The notes under the pieces are model-generated. The model ran no database searches and was not told where the DNA came from. It saw only the letters and a program-made list of their open reading frames with translations. Positions 1 to 8,100 of a stretch of DNA of 64,000 nucleotides are shown one piece after another. Where the stretch lies: the NCBI RefSeq assembly GCF_002150785.1, contig NZ_MTAZ01000049.1:1-64000 (forward strand). The letters are read 5' to 3'. The position numbers were made by a program, and so were the translations under genes. The stretch comes from Arenibacter amylolyticus (lineage in GTDB: Bacteria; Bacteroidota; Bacteroidia; Flavobacteriales; Flavobacteriaceae). Positions within the stretch are counted from its first letter, which is position 1. Each line of letters starts with the position of its first letter.

Positions 1-465
1 TCGCATACAGTAACCGTTACGGACGGGGTTTTGGATATTGACTTCTCCTCTTTGGTTGCCGATGGTGGTGTTCGCCACCCTATTATAAATGGGATTGAGG
101 TCTTAGGAAATAGCAGTCCAGCGGGTCCACAAGGAGCTGCTGGGAAAGGAGTATCAACGAGAACTTCAACTAGTGCTATTGCTGAAACTGAAATAAATCC
201 AGAAATGAATATGGTAAGCATAACCCCCAACCCTGCAAGTTGGGAGGTTGCAGTTAGCTTATGGGATAAGTCTTTGGAAATTAGGGATTTTAAAATCCAC
301 GATGTTAGTGGACGATATATAGGAAGCCTTCAACCATTAGAGTCCAAATCGATGAATGGAATATATCGTTTTGACGTTTCCGCTCTGGAAAGTGGATTCT
401 ACATTCTTAATATTACCACCAATGATGGCAATAGATCTAGGCATAAATTAATAATCAAGAAGTAG
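1..465 (+). CDS. C-terminal part of a secreted protein with malectin-like end and T9SS type A sorting domain (5' end outside window)
   Basis: The frame is open from base 1, so this is the end of a larger gene. The first about 40 residues (HTVTVTDGVLDIDF, then INGIEVLG) resemble the last strands of a malectin-type carbohydrate-binding domain. After a low-complexity linker rich in Gly, Ser and Thr comes a type A type IX secretion sorting domain of about 80 residues: ITPNPA at its start, then D-V-S-G-R, a G-x-Y-x-F-D-V-S strand, S-G-F-Y-I-L-N, and a basic end KLIIKK. Such domains send Bacteroidota proteins through the T9SS to the cell surface, where the domain is removed. The function of the missing body cannot be read here. 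A malectin-like domain suggests a sugar-binding surface protein, perhaps a glycoside hydrolase or adhesin; this is inference. Confidence 0.85.
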   Translation, partial: SHTVTVTDGVLDIDFSSLVADGGVRHPIINGIEVLGNSSPAGPQGAAGKGVSTRTSTSAIAETEINPEMNMVSITPNPASWEVAVSLWDKSLEIRDFKIHDVSGRYIGSLQPLESKSMNGIYRFDVSALESGFYILNITTNDGNRSRHKLIIKK

Positions 466-953
466 CGGAGCAGATAATTGTAAAAGAATTAATAATAGCA
501 AGTTAAAGCCAAAAGCAAACTTTATAATGTAGCTTGGTTTTGCCCTCTATACCCTTATCATATTGTAATGTTGGTGGTACTCTTCAGTAGTAAAGCTAGC
601 TCAAATATTAGGTAAACTCCTGTGATATAAGGGGTTTAGAGATTTATTAGGCTGAGGGATATTTTTAATTTTTGTGTCAATTTTTCGTATATCTTTGATT
701 AAACTTAATGCAAGAGGGAGATGGGGTAAATCTATTGTTACCATGATTATGTTAGGACATAAAGTTTTGTGCATTGCAGTCCCTAAACATGTTTTACCAG
801 TTTTTTGAGCCTTTTCCAAACCACATTTATACTTAAATAAGAAATACTGACAGACCTTTACTTCGTCACCTCGCTATGGGCAAGACTTTTTGGGCTTCCA
901 ATTTAAATCTGCCATTCGCAATTTTCACATTAACCAAATAAACCATTCCTACT
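466..953. other. Intergenic region, 488 bp, nothing convincing
   Basis: AT-rich stretch between the T9SS-tagged protein and the ATP-grasp gene. A 72-codon open frame lies on the minus strand at 601-819, but it shows no recognisable domain and I do not call it. No clear TAnnTTTG promoter or hairpin terminator was found. Confidence 0.4.
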
Positions 954-2267
954 TTGAATAAGGAACAACCTAAGAACAATAAGACCGTAATAAAACGCAA
1001 TTTTTTAATCATCTCCCGATGGGGTGAAACTCTAGATTTGGCTTTGGCAATTTTAAACGAAGGCCACGAGTTGAAGATGTATATTGAGGATAAACCCTCC
1101 CGAGAAATAGGCTACGGCTTTGTGAAAAAAGTCAGGGATTGGAAAAAACATGTAGCCTGGGCCGATGTGCTAATTTTTGACTATACTGGTTATGGTAAAA
1201 TATGTGCCGAATTAAGGGCTCAGGGAAAATTGGTAATTGGAGGTACCGAATATTCAGACTTATTGGAATTGGATCGTAATTTTGGTCAAGACGAACTTAA
1301 GAAACACGGAATAAAAATACTGCCATCCAAGGAGTTTTTTAATTTTCAGGATGCTATAGATTATGTGAAAAGCAATCCAAATTCATATGTAATAAAACCC
1401 TCCGGGGAAACCCAAGAATACAAGCAATTATTATTTGTGGGTAACGACGATGAAGGCTTGGATGTTATTCGAGTGTTAAAGGCCTACGAGAAATCTTGGG
1501 GCAATGATTTTGGCAACTTCCAATTACAACGGAAGGTAAAAGGGGTAGAGGTATCTGTTTCTGCTTATTTTAACGGAAAAGAATTTATTTACCCAATTAA
1601 CGTAACCTTCGAACATAAAAAGTTATTCCCCAAAGAATTGGGAATTTCCACTGGTGAAATGGGCTCTAGCATGTTTTGGACCAAAGATTCGCCTATTTTT
1701 GACGCAACTCTAAAAAAGTTTGAAAAGTCTTTGGCAAAAGGGGGATTCGTAGGACAGTTAGATATCAACTGTATTGTAAACGGAAATGGCATTTATCCAT
1801 TAGAATTTACTGCTAGGTTTGGCTATCCGCAAATATACATTCAGCGTGCAGGAATCGTAGAACCCATAGGAAATATGTTCTATAAATTGGCTGCGGGTGA
1901 ACACTTTAAGATTAATGTTAGAAAGGGATTTCAAGTAGGTGCCTATATGGTGGTTCCTCCCTTTCCCTTTGAAGATAAAAAGTCTTTTGAACTGTTCTCC
2001 AAAGACTCTGTAATAGTATTTAAAAAGGAAATGAAGGAAGGCATTCACCCAATGCACCTTAAAAAAGTAAATGGAGAATGGTTGATTACTGGGAATACAG
2101 GGATCGCTTTAATGGTAAGTGGAACAGGGCTTACCATGAAGGATGCCCAACGGATGATGAAAAATAGGATTGGGAATATTATAATTAATAATGTGTATTA
2201 CCGTACGGACATTGGTGACCGGTGGTCCGATGATTTTGATAGATTATGGTCCTGGGGCTTGTTGTAG
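954..2267 (+). CDS. PurD-like ATP-grasp family enzyme
   Basis: A 437-residue protein of the phosphoribosylamine-glycine ligase (PurD)-like ATP-grasp type. The N-terminal 110 residues look like a Rossmann-like pre-ATP-grasp domain (NFLIISRWGETLDLALAIL). The central region holds the ATP-grasp fold: YVIKPSG near residue 145 and a Mg-binding LDINCIVNGNGIYPLEFTAR near residues 265-285. The canonical PurD start (a glycine-rich GSGGREHA loop) is replaced by SRWGETLDLAL, so this is probably a PurD paralogue making a carboxylate-amine bond on another substrate, not the purine enzyme. The start is TTG at 954; an in-frame stop lies just upstream and no early ATG is available. It stands alone on the plus strand, with a GNAT about 100 bp downstream. 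Family assignment is good; substrate is unknown. Confidence 0.75.
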   Translation: MNKEQPKNNKTVIKRNFLIISRWGETLDLALAILNEGHELKMYIEDKPSREIGYGFVKKVRDWKKHVAWADVLIFDYTGYGKICAELRAQGKLVIGGTEYSDLLELDRNFGQDELKKHGIKILPSKEFFNFQDAIDYVKSNPNSYVIKPSGETQEYKQLLFVGNDDEGLDVIRVLKAYEKSWGNDFGNFQLQRKVKGVEVSVSAYFNGKEFIYPINVTFEHKKLFPKELGISTGEMGSSMFWTKDSPIFDATLKKFEKSLAKGGFVGQLDINCIVNGNGIYPLEFTARFGYPQIYIQRAGIVEPIGNMFYKLAAGEHFKINVRKGFQVGAYMVVPPFPFEDKKSFELFSKDSVIVFKKEMKEGIHPMHLKKVNGEWLITGNTGIALMVSGTGLTMKDAQRMMKNRIGNIIINNVYYRTDIGDRWSDDFDRLWSWGLL

Positions 2268-2363
2268 AAAAATTGAATGGGGTTTAAAAAGACCATACAC
2301 TTCATTAGATAATACCTGATTCCCAAGAATATGAAAGACTGTAGTTGGTAAAAAATAGGTATT

Positions 2364-2813
2364 ATGGAATTCCAGGAAATAAGGAGTAACTACCAGGATT
2401 TTTTTAATATGCTGCCCATGGATTGGCAGGAAATTATCAGCCCATTATGGAAGTTCTATGCTGATACAGCCAATATATATGCCTTATTGGATAATAATAT
2501 GATTGTTGCTGGAGGAATCGTTTTTAAGACCACCCCTCCAAATAGAACGGATTTCGAAATTTTAATAGGTGACCGGTACTCCTCCAAAGGGTATCATTAT
2601 ATAGGTTTTTTATATGTGGATTTAGATAGAAGAAATGAAGCCTTAGGTTCCCGCTGGCTCTCCGCTCTAAAGATTCAATTCCCAACTCAAGGGTATTGGT
2701 TAACTATTGAGGAAGAGGCATTGAAACACTTTTATATAAAAAACGGTTTTGAAGTTGTGCAGCAAAGCGAGGATGTAGATGCTCCCGAATGGATTTTAGT
2801 GTATAATCCATGA
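2364..2813 (+). CDS. GNAT family N-acetyltransferase
   Basis: A 149-residue protein with the GNAT outline: a strand carrying IVAGGIVFKT, a central strand YIGFLYVDLDRRNEALGSRW that gives the acetyl-CoA-binding motif A (a weak form of R-x-x-G-x-G/A) and a final F-Y-I-K-N-G-F motif typical of the C-terminal strand. GNATs move an acetyl group from acetyl-CoA to an amine; the acceptor here cannot be told. The ATG at 2364 is 96 bp downstream of the ATP-grasp gene on the same strand, so the two might be co-transcribed. It converges with the MFS gene, about 75 bp apart, with no obvious hairpin between them. Confidence 0.75.
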   Translation: MEFQEIRSNYQDFFNMLPMDWQEIISPLWKFYADTANIYALLDNNMIVAGGIVFKTTPPNRTDFEILIGDRYSSKGYHYIGFLYVDLDRRNEALGSRWLSALKIQFPTQGYWLTIEEEALKHFYIKNGFEVVQQSEDVDAPEWILVYNP

Positions 2814-2890
2814 AGATCAATATATAAGGATATATAGTGTATTTTAAAACAATAGTAGATAAGTAAGTTCTTATTTCTGTTTTATGAAAT

Positions 2891-4171
2891 TTAATTTCGC
2901 TTACTATCTGCCGTTCCATGCTCCTCCATATCCTTGCGTAAATCTAACTTTCTAAAAGTGGGGGAGACAGCCCCGGTAAATAAAACAGTTGCCAAAGTCA
3001 TACAACCTCCAAAGACCACTGAGGTGACGGTACCCATCAGTTTGGCAGCAAGTCCACTTTCAAAAGCTCCTAACTCGTTGGATGATCCCACAAACATAGA
3101 GTTAACGGAAGCCACCCTTCCACGCATGTGGTCTGGTGTCCTTAATTGTAAAATGGTTTGACGTATTACCATGGAGATTCCGTCCGTGGCCCCGCTTAGG
3201 AATAGTGCTACGACCGATACCCAGAACCAAGTGGATACTCCAAAAACGATAATACATATTCCAAATCCAAAAATAGCTCCCAGTAATTTCATGCCGGCAT
3301 TTTTAGTTAGGGGAAAATGGGCAGAGGTAAACATAATAATCAAGGCGCCCACCGCGGGGGCTGCTCTTAATATTCCAAAGCCTTCCGGACCTACCTTTAA
3401 AATATCTTGCGCATAAATAGGAAGGAGAGCCACCGCTCCGCCAAAAAGTACGGCAATCATATCCAGGCTTAAAGCCCCTAGAATAACCTTTGTACTAAAA
3501 ACAAACTTCACGCCCTCTTTAAGACTTTGTAATACAGGCTCACCTAATTTAGGATTTAGAATGGGTTTTCTTTTGATTTGGGTAAGCGTTATAATAGCAA
3601 TTAAGGAAAAGAAGAATATAAGGCACATGGACCAATGTACCCCGATCCAGTGAATACTGAATCCGGCGAGGGCTGGCCCCAACACTGCCCCCATTTGCCA
3701 AACCGAACTACTCCAAGTAGCAGCATTGGGATACACACTTTTTGGTACTATCAATGCAAAAAGGGAGAATATAGTAGGTCCTAGAAAAGCACGTACAATT
3801 CCCCCTAAAAATACCAGAAAATAGATGGAGTATAAAATTTCATTCTTGGACCAACTGCCCACCAATTTTGGCCAAGTCAATAAAAAAAGTCCTAAGCTGA
3901 TTACAGAAAACCCTAAAATGCATTTTAAAAGCAATCCTTTTTTTTCCTTTTGGTCAACAATATGCCCAGCAAAAAGTGCCATGGATACAGCAGGAATTAC
4001 TTCCATAAGCCCTATTATCCCTAGGGATAATGGATTCTTGGTTAAAGAGTATACCTCCCATTCTATGACAATAAACTGCATAGACCAAGCAAATACCATA
4101 GCGAAACGGACTATCAAGAAAATGTTGAATTCCCTAAATCTTAACGCGGCATAAGCATCGTTCTTGGCCAT
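2891..4171 (-). CDS. MFS transporter, EntS-like (MFS_3) group
   Basis: A 426-residue polytopic inner-membrane protein with about 12 hydrophobic segments. The N-terminus FREFNIFLIVRFAMVFAWSMQ and the loop after helix 2 (AGHIVDQKEKK), which fits the MFS G-x3-D-R-x-G-type loop, match the EntS/MFS_3 branch. The second repeat begins near LKEGVKFVF, followed by helices, and TPDHMRGRVASV is the equivalent of the second conserved loop. Members of this branch export small molecules such as siderophores, but many Bacteroidota carry copies unrelated to any cluster. It lies 1.5 kb beyond the TonB receptor of the NRPS island with two unrelated genes between, so a link to export of the island's product is only a possibility. 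Substrate unknown. Confidence 0.85.
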   Translation of the reverse strand: MAKNDAYAALRFREFNIFLIVRFAMVFAWSMQFIVIEWEVYSLTKNPLSLGIIGLMEVIPAVSMALFAGHIVDQKEKKGLLLKCILGFSVISLGLFLLTWPKLVGSWSKNEILYSIYFLVFLGGIVRAFLGPTIFSLFALIVPKSVYPNAATWSSSVWQMGAVLGPALAGFSIHWIGVHWSMCLIFFFSLIAIITLTQIKRKPILNPKLGEPVLQSLKEGVKFVFSTKVILGALSLDMIAVLFGGAVALLPIYAQDILKVGPEGFGILRAAPAVGALIIMFTSAHFPLTKNAGMKLLGAIFGFGICIIVFGVSTWFWVSVVALFLSGATDGISMVIRQTILQLRTPDHMRGRVASVNSMFVGSSNELGAFESGLAAKLMGTVTSVVFGGCMTLATVLFTGAVSPTFRKLDLRKDMEEHGTADSKRN

Positions 4172-4302
4172 TGGTTACTTCTTATTGGTTTTATAAAAGT
4201 TGACTGATTTCCGATTTGAAATGGAAAAAATCCTATAATGAATCCTAACCAGTTATGAAACCATGCAAAAACGTGTTAAGCAGTATCTAATACTGCCTTA
4301 CC

Positions 4303-4881
4303 CTATAATTTTTTCACGTACTTGGTAAGAATCACTATTTGCTGTCCGTCCACTCTTCCTTCTATAAACTCGGCATTATCCCGATCTAAGGAGACGCGTC
4401 TTACAGCGGTACCCCTTTTGGCAACCATACTAGATCCCTTTACAGGTAAATCTTTAATAAGTACCACGCTGTCCCCAGATTCAATAATAACACCATTGCT
4501 GTCGCGATGAACAACTTGATTCTCTTCGGGAGCACCTTCGCCGGTAGCTTTGGCCCATTCCAACTCTTCCTCCTCCAGGTACATCATATCCAAAAGGTCT
4601 TGTGGCCAACCTTCCTGACGAATTCTATTTAACATTCTCCAAGCAATCACTTTAACAGGAGTATGCTCGCTCCACATGCTGTCATTTAAACACCTCCAAT
4701 GATTGGGTTCTGTTTTATCAGAGTCTTCAATCTGTTCTTTACATATACCACAAACCAATAGACTTCCATCTAGACCGTTATTCTTTACAGGCTGTACCTC
4801 CAAGACTACTAAGTTTTCGGTGCTAGTACATAGCTCACAGCTATTATTGCTTCTTTTCTCCAATTCTCGCTGAATATTCAT
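4303..4881 (-). CDS. PhnA-like zinc-ribbon protein
   Basis: A 192-residue cytoplasmic protein. Residues about 15-55 carry two Cys pairs (C-E-L-C and C-G-I-C) that fit a zinc ribbon. The last about 70 residues are the PhnA/YjdM C-terminal domain (DSNGVIIESGDSVVLIKDLPVKG), a small SH3-like beta barrel. The middle part (KVIAWRMLNRIRQEGWPQDLLD) is the extension seen in longer Bacteroidota members. Despite its name, the family is not a proven phosphonoacetate hydrolase and its role is unclear. The gene stands alone. A TAATTTTG box lies about 20 bp upstream of the ATG on the minus strand. Confidence 0.85.
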   Translation of the reverse strand: MNIQRELEKRSNNSCELCTSTENLVVLEVQPVKNNGLDGSLLVCGICKEQIEDSDKTEPNHWRCLNDSMWSEHTPVKVIAWRMLNRIRQEGWPQDLLDMMYLEEEELEWAKATGEGAPEENQVVHRDSNGVIIESGDSVVLIKDLPVKGSSMVAKRGTAVRRVSLDRDNAEFIEGRVDGQQIVILTKYVKKL

Positions 4882-4900
4882 TCCAAAAAGTTTTAGGCAA

Positions 4901-4908
4901 CAAAATTA
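4901..4908 (-). promoter_or_regulatory. Candidate -7 box (TAATTTTG) of the PhnA-like gene
   Basis: Reading the minus strand, TAATTTTG matches the Bacteroidota -7 consensus TAnnTTTG about 20 bp before the ATG. No TTTG is found at the expected -33 spacing, so this is a partial match. Confidence 0.35.
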
Positions 4909-5127
4909 CACCAATTGCATTAATGGCGTTCATCTAAGTCTGAAAATACTGCTTTTTGGGGTTTTATCGCTATCAATTGAGAATATATAAATAAGGGAAT
5001 AGGCTTTGAGATTAATCTTACTTGACAAGACACCTATAAAGAGGTATAGTATTTTCACCAAGGGATTGCTTTTTCCTAGTGTTTATAAAATTCAGCATCA
5101 ATGGTTCCTTAAGTAGTTTTGGTAAGG

Positions 5128-5135
5128 TATTTTTG
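5128..5135 (+). promoter_or_regulatory. Candidate -7 box (TATTTTTG) for the 5158 gene
   Basis: TATTTTTG fits TAnnTTTG exactly, followed by CG, and lies 22 bp before the ATG at 5158. The -33 position reads TTCC, so the upstream half is weak. Confidence 0.4.
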
Positions 5136-5157
5136 CGCCCTGATTTAAATAAAGACA

Positions 5158-5574
5158 ATGTTAAAAGTAGGGGATAAGCTATATAATGTAAGTCAGAATG
5201 GGTTCACAGACTTTATGCGATATACCTTTTCGGAGGTAGTTAGATTAACCAAGACCTTGGCAATACTTGAAAATGGAGAAAGGTTACGGAATGTTGAGAC
5301 CACGTCTGCCTTAAACGACGAAATCTGTTATGCCCAAGCAAATAACAGGTGGGTATATTGGTATGAGGTTACCGATGAAGTACTTCGCTTGGCCCAGGAG
5401 GAGGAAGAAAGAATTGCCGCCAATGATTGGTTTAACAAGCGGGACTTTAGCCTAGAAGAGAAAAGAATGATCTATAAATTTTTCCAGGAAAAGGGGCAAT
5501 TGCAACCAGAATCAATAGATGGTGGTGAAAGTTTAGGAAATTCCATAGAAAATCTACAAGATGCTGGCTTTTAG
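5158..5574 (+). CDS. Conserved-looking hypothetical protein, 138 aa
   Basis: I do not recognise this family. The protein starts with a beta-rich stretch (LKVGDKLYNVSQNG, then FSEVVRLTKTLAILENGERLRN) that resembles a small SH3-like or KOW-like barrel. A W-V-Y-W-Y motif near residue 65 is followed by a charged helix (EEEERIAANDWFNKRDFSLEEKRMIYKFFQ). It has no signal peptide or membrane segment, so it is probably cytoplasmic. A good -7 box sits directly upstream and codon use looks ordinary, which supports a real gene. It is transcribed toward the convergent TonB receptor gene and shows no sign of belonging to the NRPS island. Confidence 0.6.
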   Translation: MLKVGDKLYNVSQNGFTDFMRYTFSEVVRLTKTLAILENGERLRNVETTSALNDEICYAQANNRWVYWYEVTDEVLRLAQEEEERIAANDWFNKRDFSLEEKRMIYKFFQEKGQLQPESIDGGESLGNSIENLQDAGF

Positions 5575-5663
5575 CATTCTTCTTCTGTGCTATCCATCTC
5601 CTAGCTAGTCCGTGATCTTATACCGTAAATAATACCATCTAGACTGCAATCGTTAACTAAAAT

Positions 5664-7895
5664 CTAGAATTTCACGGATATTTTGCCTCGTAGATAAAAT
5701 GGGCTTCCTGGTGTAAAATGGATTTCTTCAACAGAGGAAGGTTCGTTAAACAGTCTGCTCTCTGTTGCAAATTGGGTTTCGTTCCATTTGGTATCCAGTA
5801 AATTCTCTACAATAAGTCCAACACTCCAATTTTTAAGGGCGTAATTTACATTGAAATCGACCACAGTATATCCTTCAGCCACTATGGAATTGTCCTCATT
5901 GGCGGGTCTGTTTTTTATATATCTAGTATTAAGACTTCCAGAAAAGTTGTTTAAATCCCTAAAGGACAACCCAAGGGAGGAGGTAAGATCTGGTGCTAAT
6001 GGAATGTAGTCCATATCCTGGGGTTCCTCGGTGCTTCTAGCAAAAGTATAGTTTATATCCCCATTAAAGTATAACCAATCATTGAGCTGGTACCTCAGGC
6101 CCAAATCGGCCCCTAATCGCCTTGTTTTCCCACTGGGTTCCACAATTCCGGCATCACCAACATAGACAAATTCCTGTTCCAGAAATAAACTCCAAAGGGT
6201 TGCATTTAATACCAGTTGATCTATGGGTTTTACAATCGTTCCCAAATCCACGGAATAAGCAGCTGGTAATATCTTTTCGCCATTGTTGGCCGTTACAACC
6301 CGAGTGTCATTGGAATGAAAACCGATACCACTTTTCAAATAGAGTTGTAGCATTTGCGAAGCGGAGAATAGGAGGTTAAATTTTGGGCCTAAAAACAGTT
6401 TGTTTTCACTTTTTAGATCATAATCCCCTGTTAGTAGATTTTCATAATCGAATTTGAAATAATCTATCCGCAATCCTGGATTAAACGTCCAGTGGTTTTT
6501 CTTGTAGGTTAAATCAAAAAATCCATATCCGTTAAACTCGTCAATATTTCCGTAAGCGATTCGGTCCAAAAGTTCCTTCCTGTTTTTGGTTTTGGATAAT
6601 TGTACCTTATTAATATCATCATATCTAAAACCAACTCCTGCCTCGTACTTTAATTGGGAGTCATGGTCACCTACGTGTATGGAATGCAGATACTTGGTCT
6701 CTACTCCAAATAGGGTCCGATTTTCCTTTTGTCTTATCTGATCTCCATTTTCTGGGTCTTCCAAGAAAAAGGTGAAATTGGAAAATAATTCAAAATCATA
6801 GGCAGAAACGTACGCTTTGCTGGTGATACTGGCATGTTCGTTTAATTGTTTTCTGTGATTCACCAAAAAATTTGATCTACTTGTATTCCCTCCTTCCGTA
6901 TCATCTATAGCCCCAAACCTTCCAATTAACCCCTGATCTATGGCTCGCTGTGGTATTTGCCCTGAAGCGTCCCATTTACTTTGAAAATGGGATATGGAAA
7001 TACGCAGTTCCTGATCACTCCTATTATTATAGGCATAACGCCCCATAACATTTATCCGGTTAAAATTTTGTGGGGAGGTAAAGGGACCATCAGACAGTAA
7101 TAGTTCCGAGGCGATATAAGCATTGTGATGCGTTCTTTCCAATACTTTTAACATAGCCAGATTTCTAAGAGTATTAAATTGTCCTAGTTCTATGGAAACC
7201 AAGTTGTTTTCTAGCTTGTCCTTCGTATGTAAATCAATATATCCTGCGGTATTAAAATTCCCTTTTTGCGCATAAAATGCCCCCTTCCCAAAATCTATAT
7301 TATCTATGGTTTCTGGAATAATGAAATGCATATCGGCATAACCTTGTCCATGGGCATGAGATACCATATTTACTGGAATTCCATCTACGGAAATGGCGAT
7401 ATCCGTTCCATGATCAATATCGAACCCACGAAGGAATATCTGCTCTGCCTTTCCGCCACCGGCATGTTGACCAATAATAAGTCCTGGGACCTTTCTCAGT
7501 ATCTCCTGAGATGATTTTACGGGATTGGTTTTTACATCCACATTCACAAATTGACTCAGAGCATTTACTTTGGATACCAGAATAACTTGATCCAAGGATA
7601 CAGCAGCCTCTTTCATTATTATTTCAACGGTACTGTCTAAATGCCCTTGGGTTATGGTAAGCTGGTAGTTATGGAACCCTAAACTATAAAAATAGATGTG
7701 GTCTCCAGGGGAGATATCATCTAATTCAAAATATCCGGATACATTGGAATACGTATAGGCTCCGGTTGTTTTATTATAAACGCCCACTCCACTCAATGGG
7801 GTCTGGTCTTCAGATAAAATAGATCCGTTTAAATCATGTGCTCTTAGGTTCTCAAATAGACCTAAAAGCATAATAAAGACAATAAGGTTTTTCAT
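5664..7895 (-). CDS. TonB-dependent outer-membrane receptor with carboxypeptidase-regulatory-like N-domain
   Basis: A 743-residue receptor. A signal peptide (about residues 1-19, ending ENLRA) precedes a CarboxypepD_reg-like domain (residues about 20-95; L-N-G-S-I-L-S, G-V-G-V-Y). The plug follows at about 105-225, with KSSQEILRKVPGLIIG and LRGFDIDHGTDIAISVDG, and then a beta-barrel to the terminal aromatic F. The plug has a His-containing segment NMVSHAHGQGYADMHF, which I associate with a receptor group often placed beside HupE/UreJ-like proteins and metal uptake; that is from memory. It lies 205 bp downstream of the first NRPS gene in the same direction, and a HupE-like gene lies at the other side of the island. 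A role in importing a metal or a metal complex of the island's product is possible. The substrate cannot be assigned. Confidence 0.88.
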   Translation of the reverse strand: MKNLIVFIMLLGLFENLRAHDLNGSILSEDQTPLSGVGVYNKTTGAYTYSNVSGYFELDDISPGDHIYFYSLGFHNYQLTITQGHLDSTVEIIMKEAAVSLDQVILVSKVNALSQFVNVDVKTNPVKSSQEILRKVPGLIIGQHAGGGKAEQIFLRGFDIDHGTDIAISVDGIPVNMVSHAHGQGYADMHFIIPETIDNIDFGKGAFYAQKGNFNTAGYIDLHTKDKLENNLVSIELGQFNTLRNLAMLKVLERTHHNAYIASELLLSDGPFTSPQNFNRINVMGRYAYNNRSDQELRISISHFQSKWDASGQIPQRAIDQGLIGRFGAIDDTEGGNTSRSNFLVNHRKQLNEHASITSKAYVSAYDFELFSNFTFFLEDPENGDQIRQKENRTLFGVETKYLHSIHVGDHDSQLKYEAGVGFRYDDINKVQLSKTKNRKELLDRIAYGNIDEFNGYGFFDLTYKKNHWTFNPGLRIDYFKFDYENLLTGDYDLKSENKLFLGPKFNLLFSASQMLQLYLKSGIGFHSNDTRVVTANNGEKILPAAYSVDLGTIVKPIDQLVLNATLWSLFLEQEFVYVGDAGIVEPSGKTRRLGADLGLRYQLNDWLYFNGDINYTFARSTEEPQDMDYIPLAPDLTSSLGLSFRDLNNFSGSLNTRYIKNRPANEDNSIVAEGYTVVDFNVNYALKNWSVGLIVENLLDTKWNETQFATESRLFNEPSSVEEIHFTPGSPFYLRGKISVKF

Positions 7896-8100
7896 TTGGA
7901 AGGTATTTTAATTTTGCATTGTTTTAATATCGTACGGAGTAGTAAAACATCTTGGTGAAAAGTCTCATACCCAGTAAAGAAGTGGCAGCGTGGTAGTTTC
8001 CTGAGAAAATAAAGTAAGGGTTAACTAACTTGCCTAAACGAGTGCCACCTAAGGTAATTTGAGGAGGTTCAACCAAATAATGATAAAATGCATTTTCATT

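Noticed and set aside
601-819. 72-codon open frame on the minus strand in the first intergenic region
   Set aside because: No recognisable domain, no promoter box, and isolated in AT-rich DNA; chance frames of this length are common here.
2891-4171. Dedicated exporter of the NRPS product
   Set aside because: The EntS-like transporter is separated from the island by two unrelated genes and its group is common outside clusters; kept only as a possibility.
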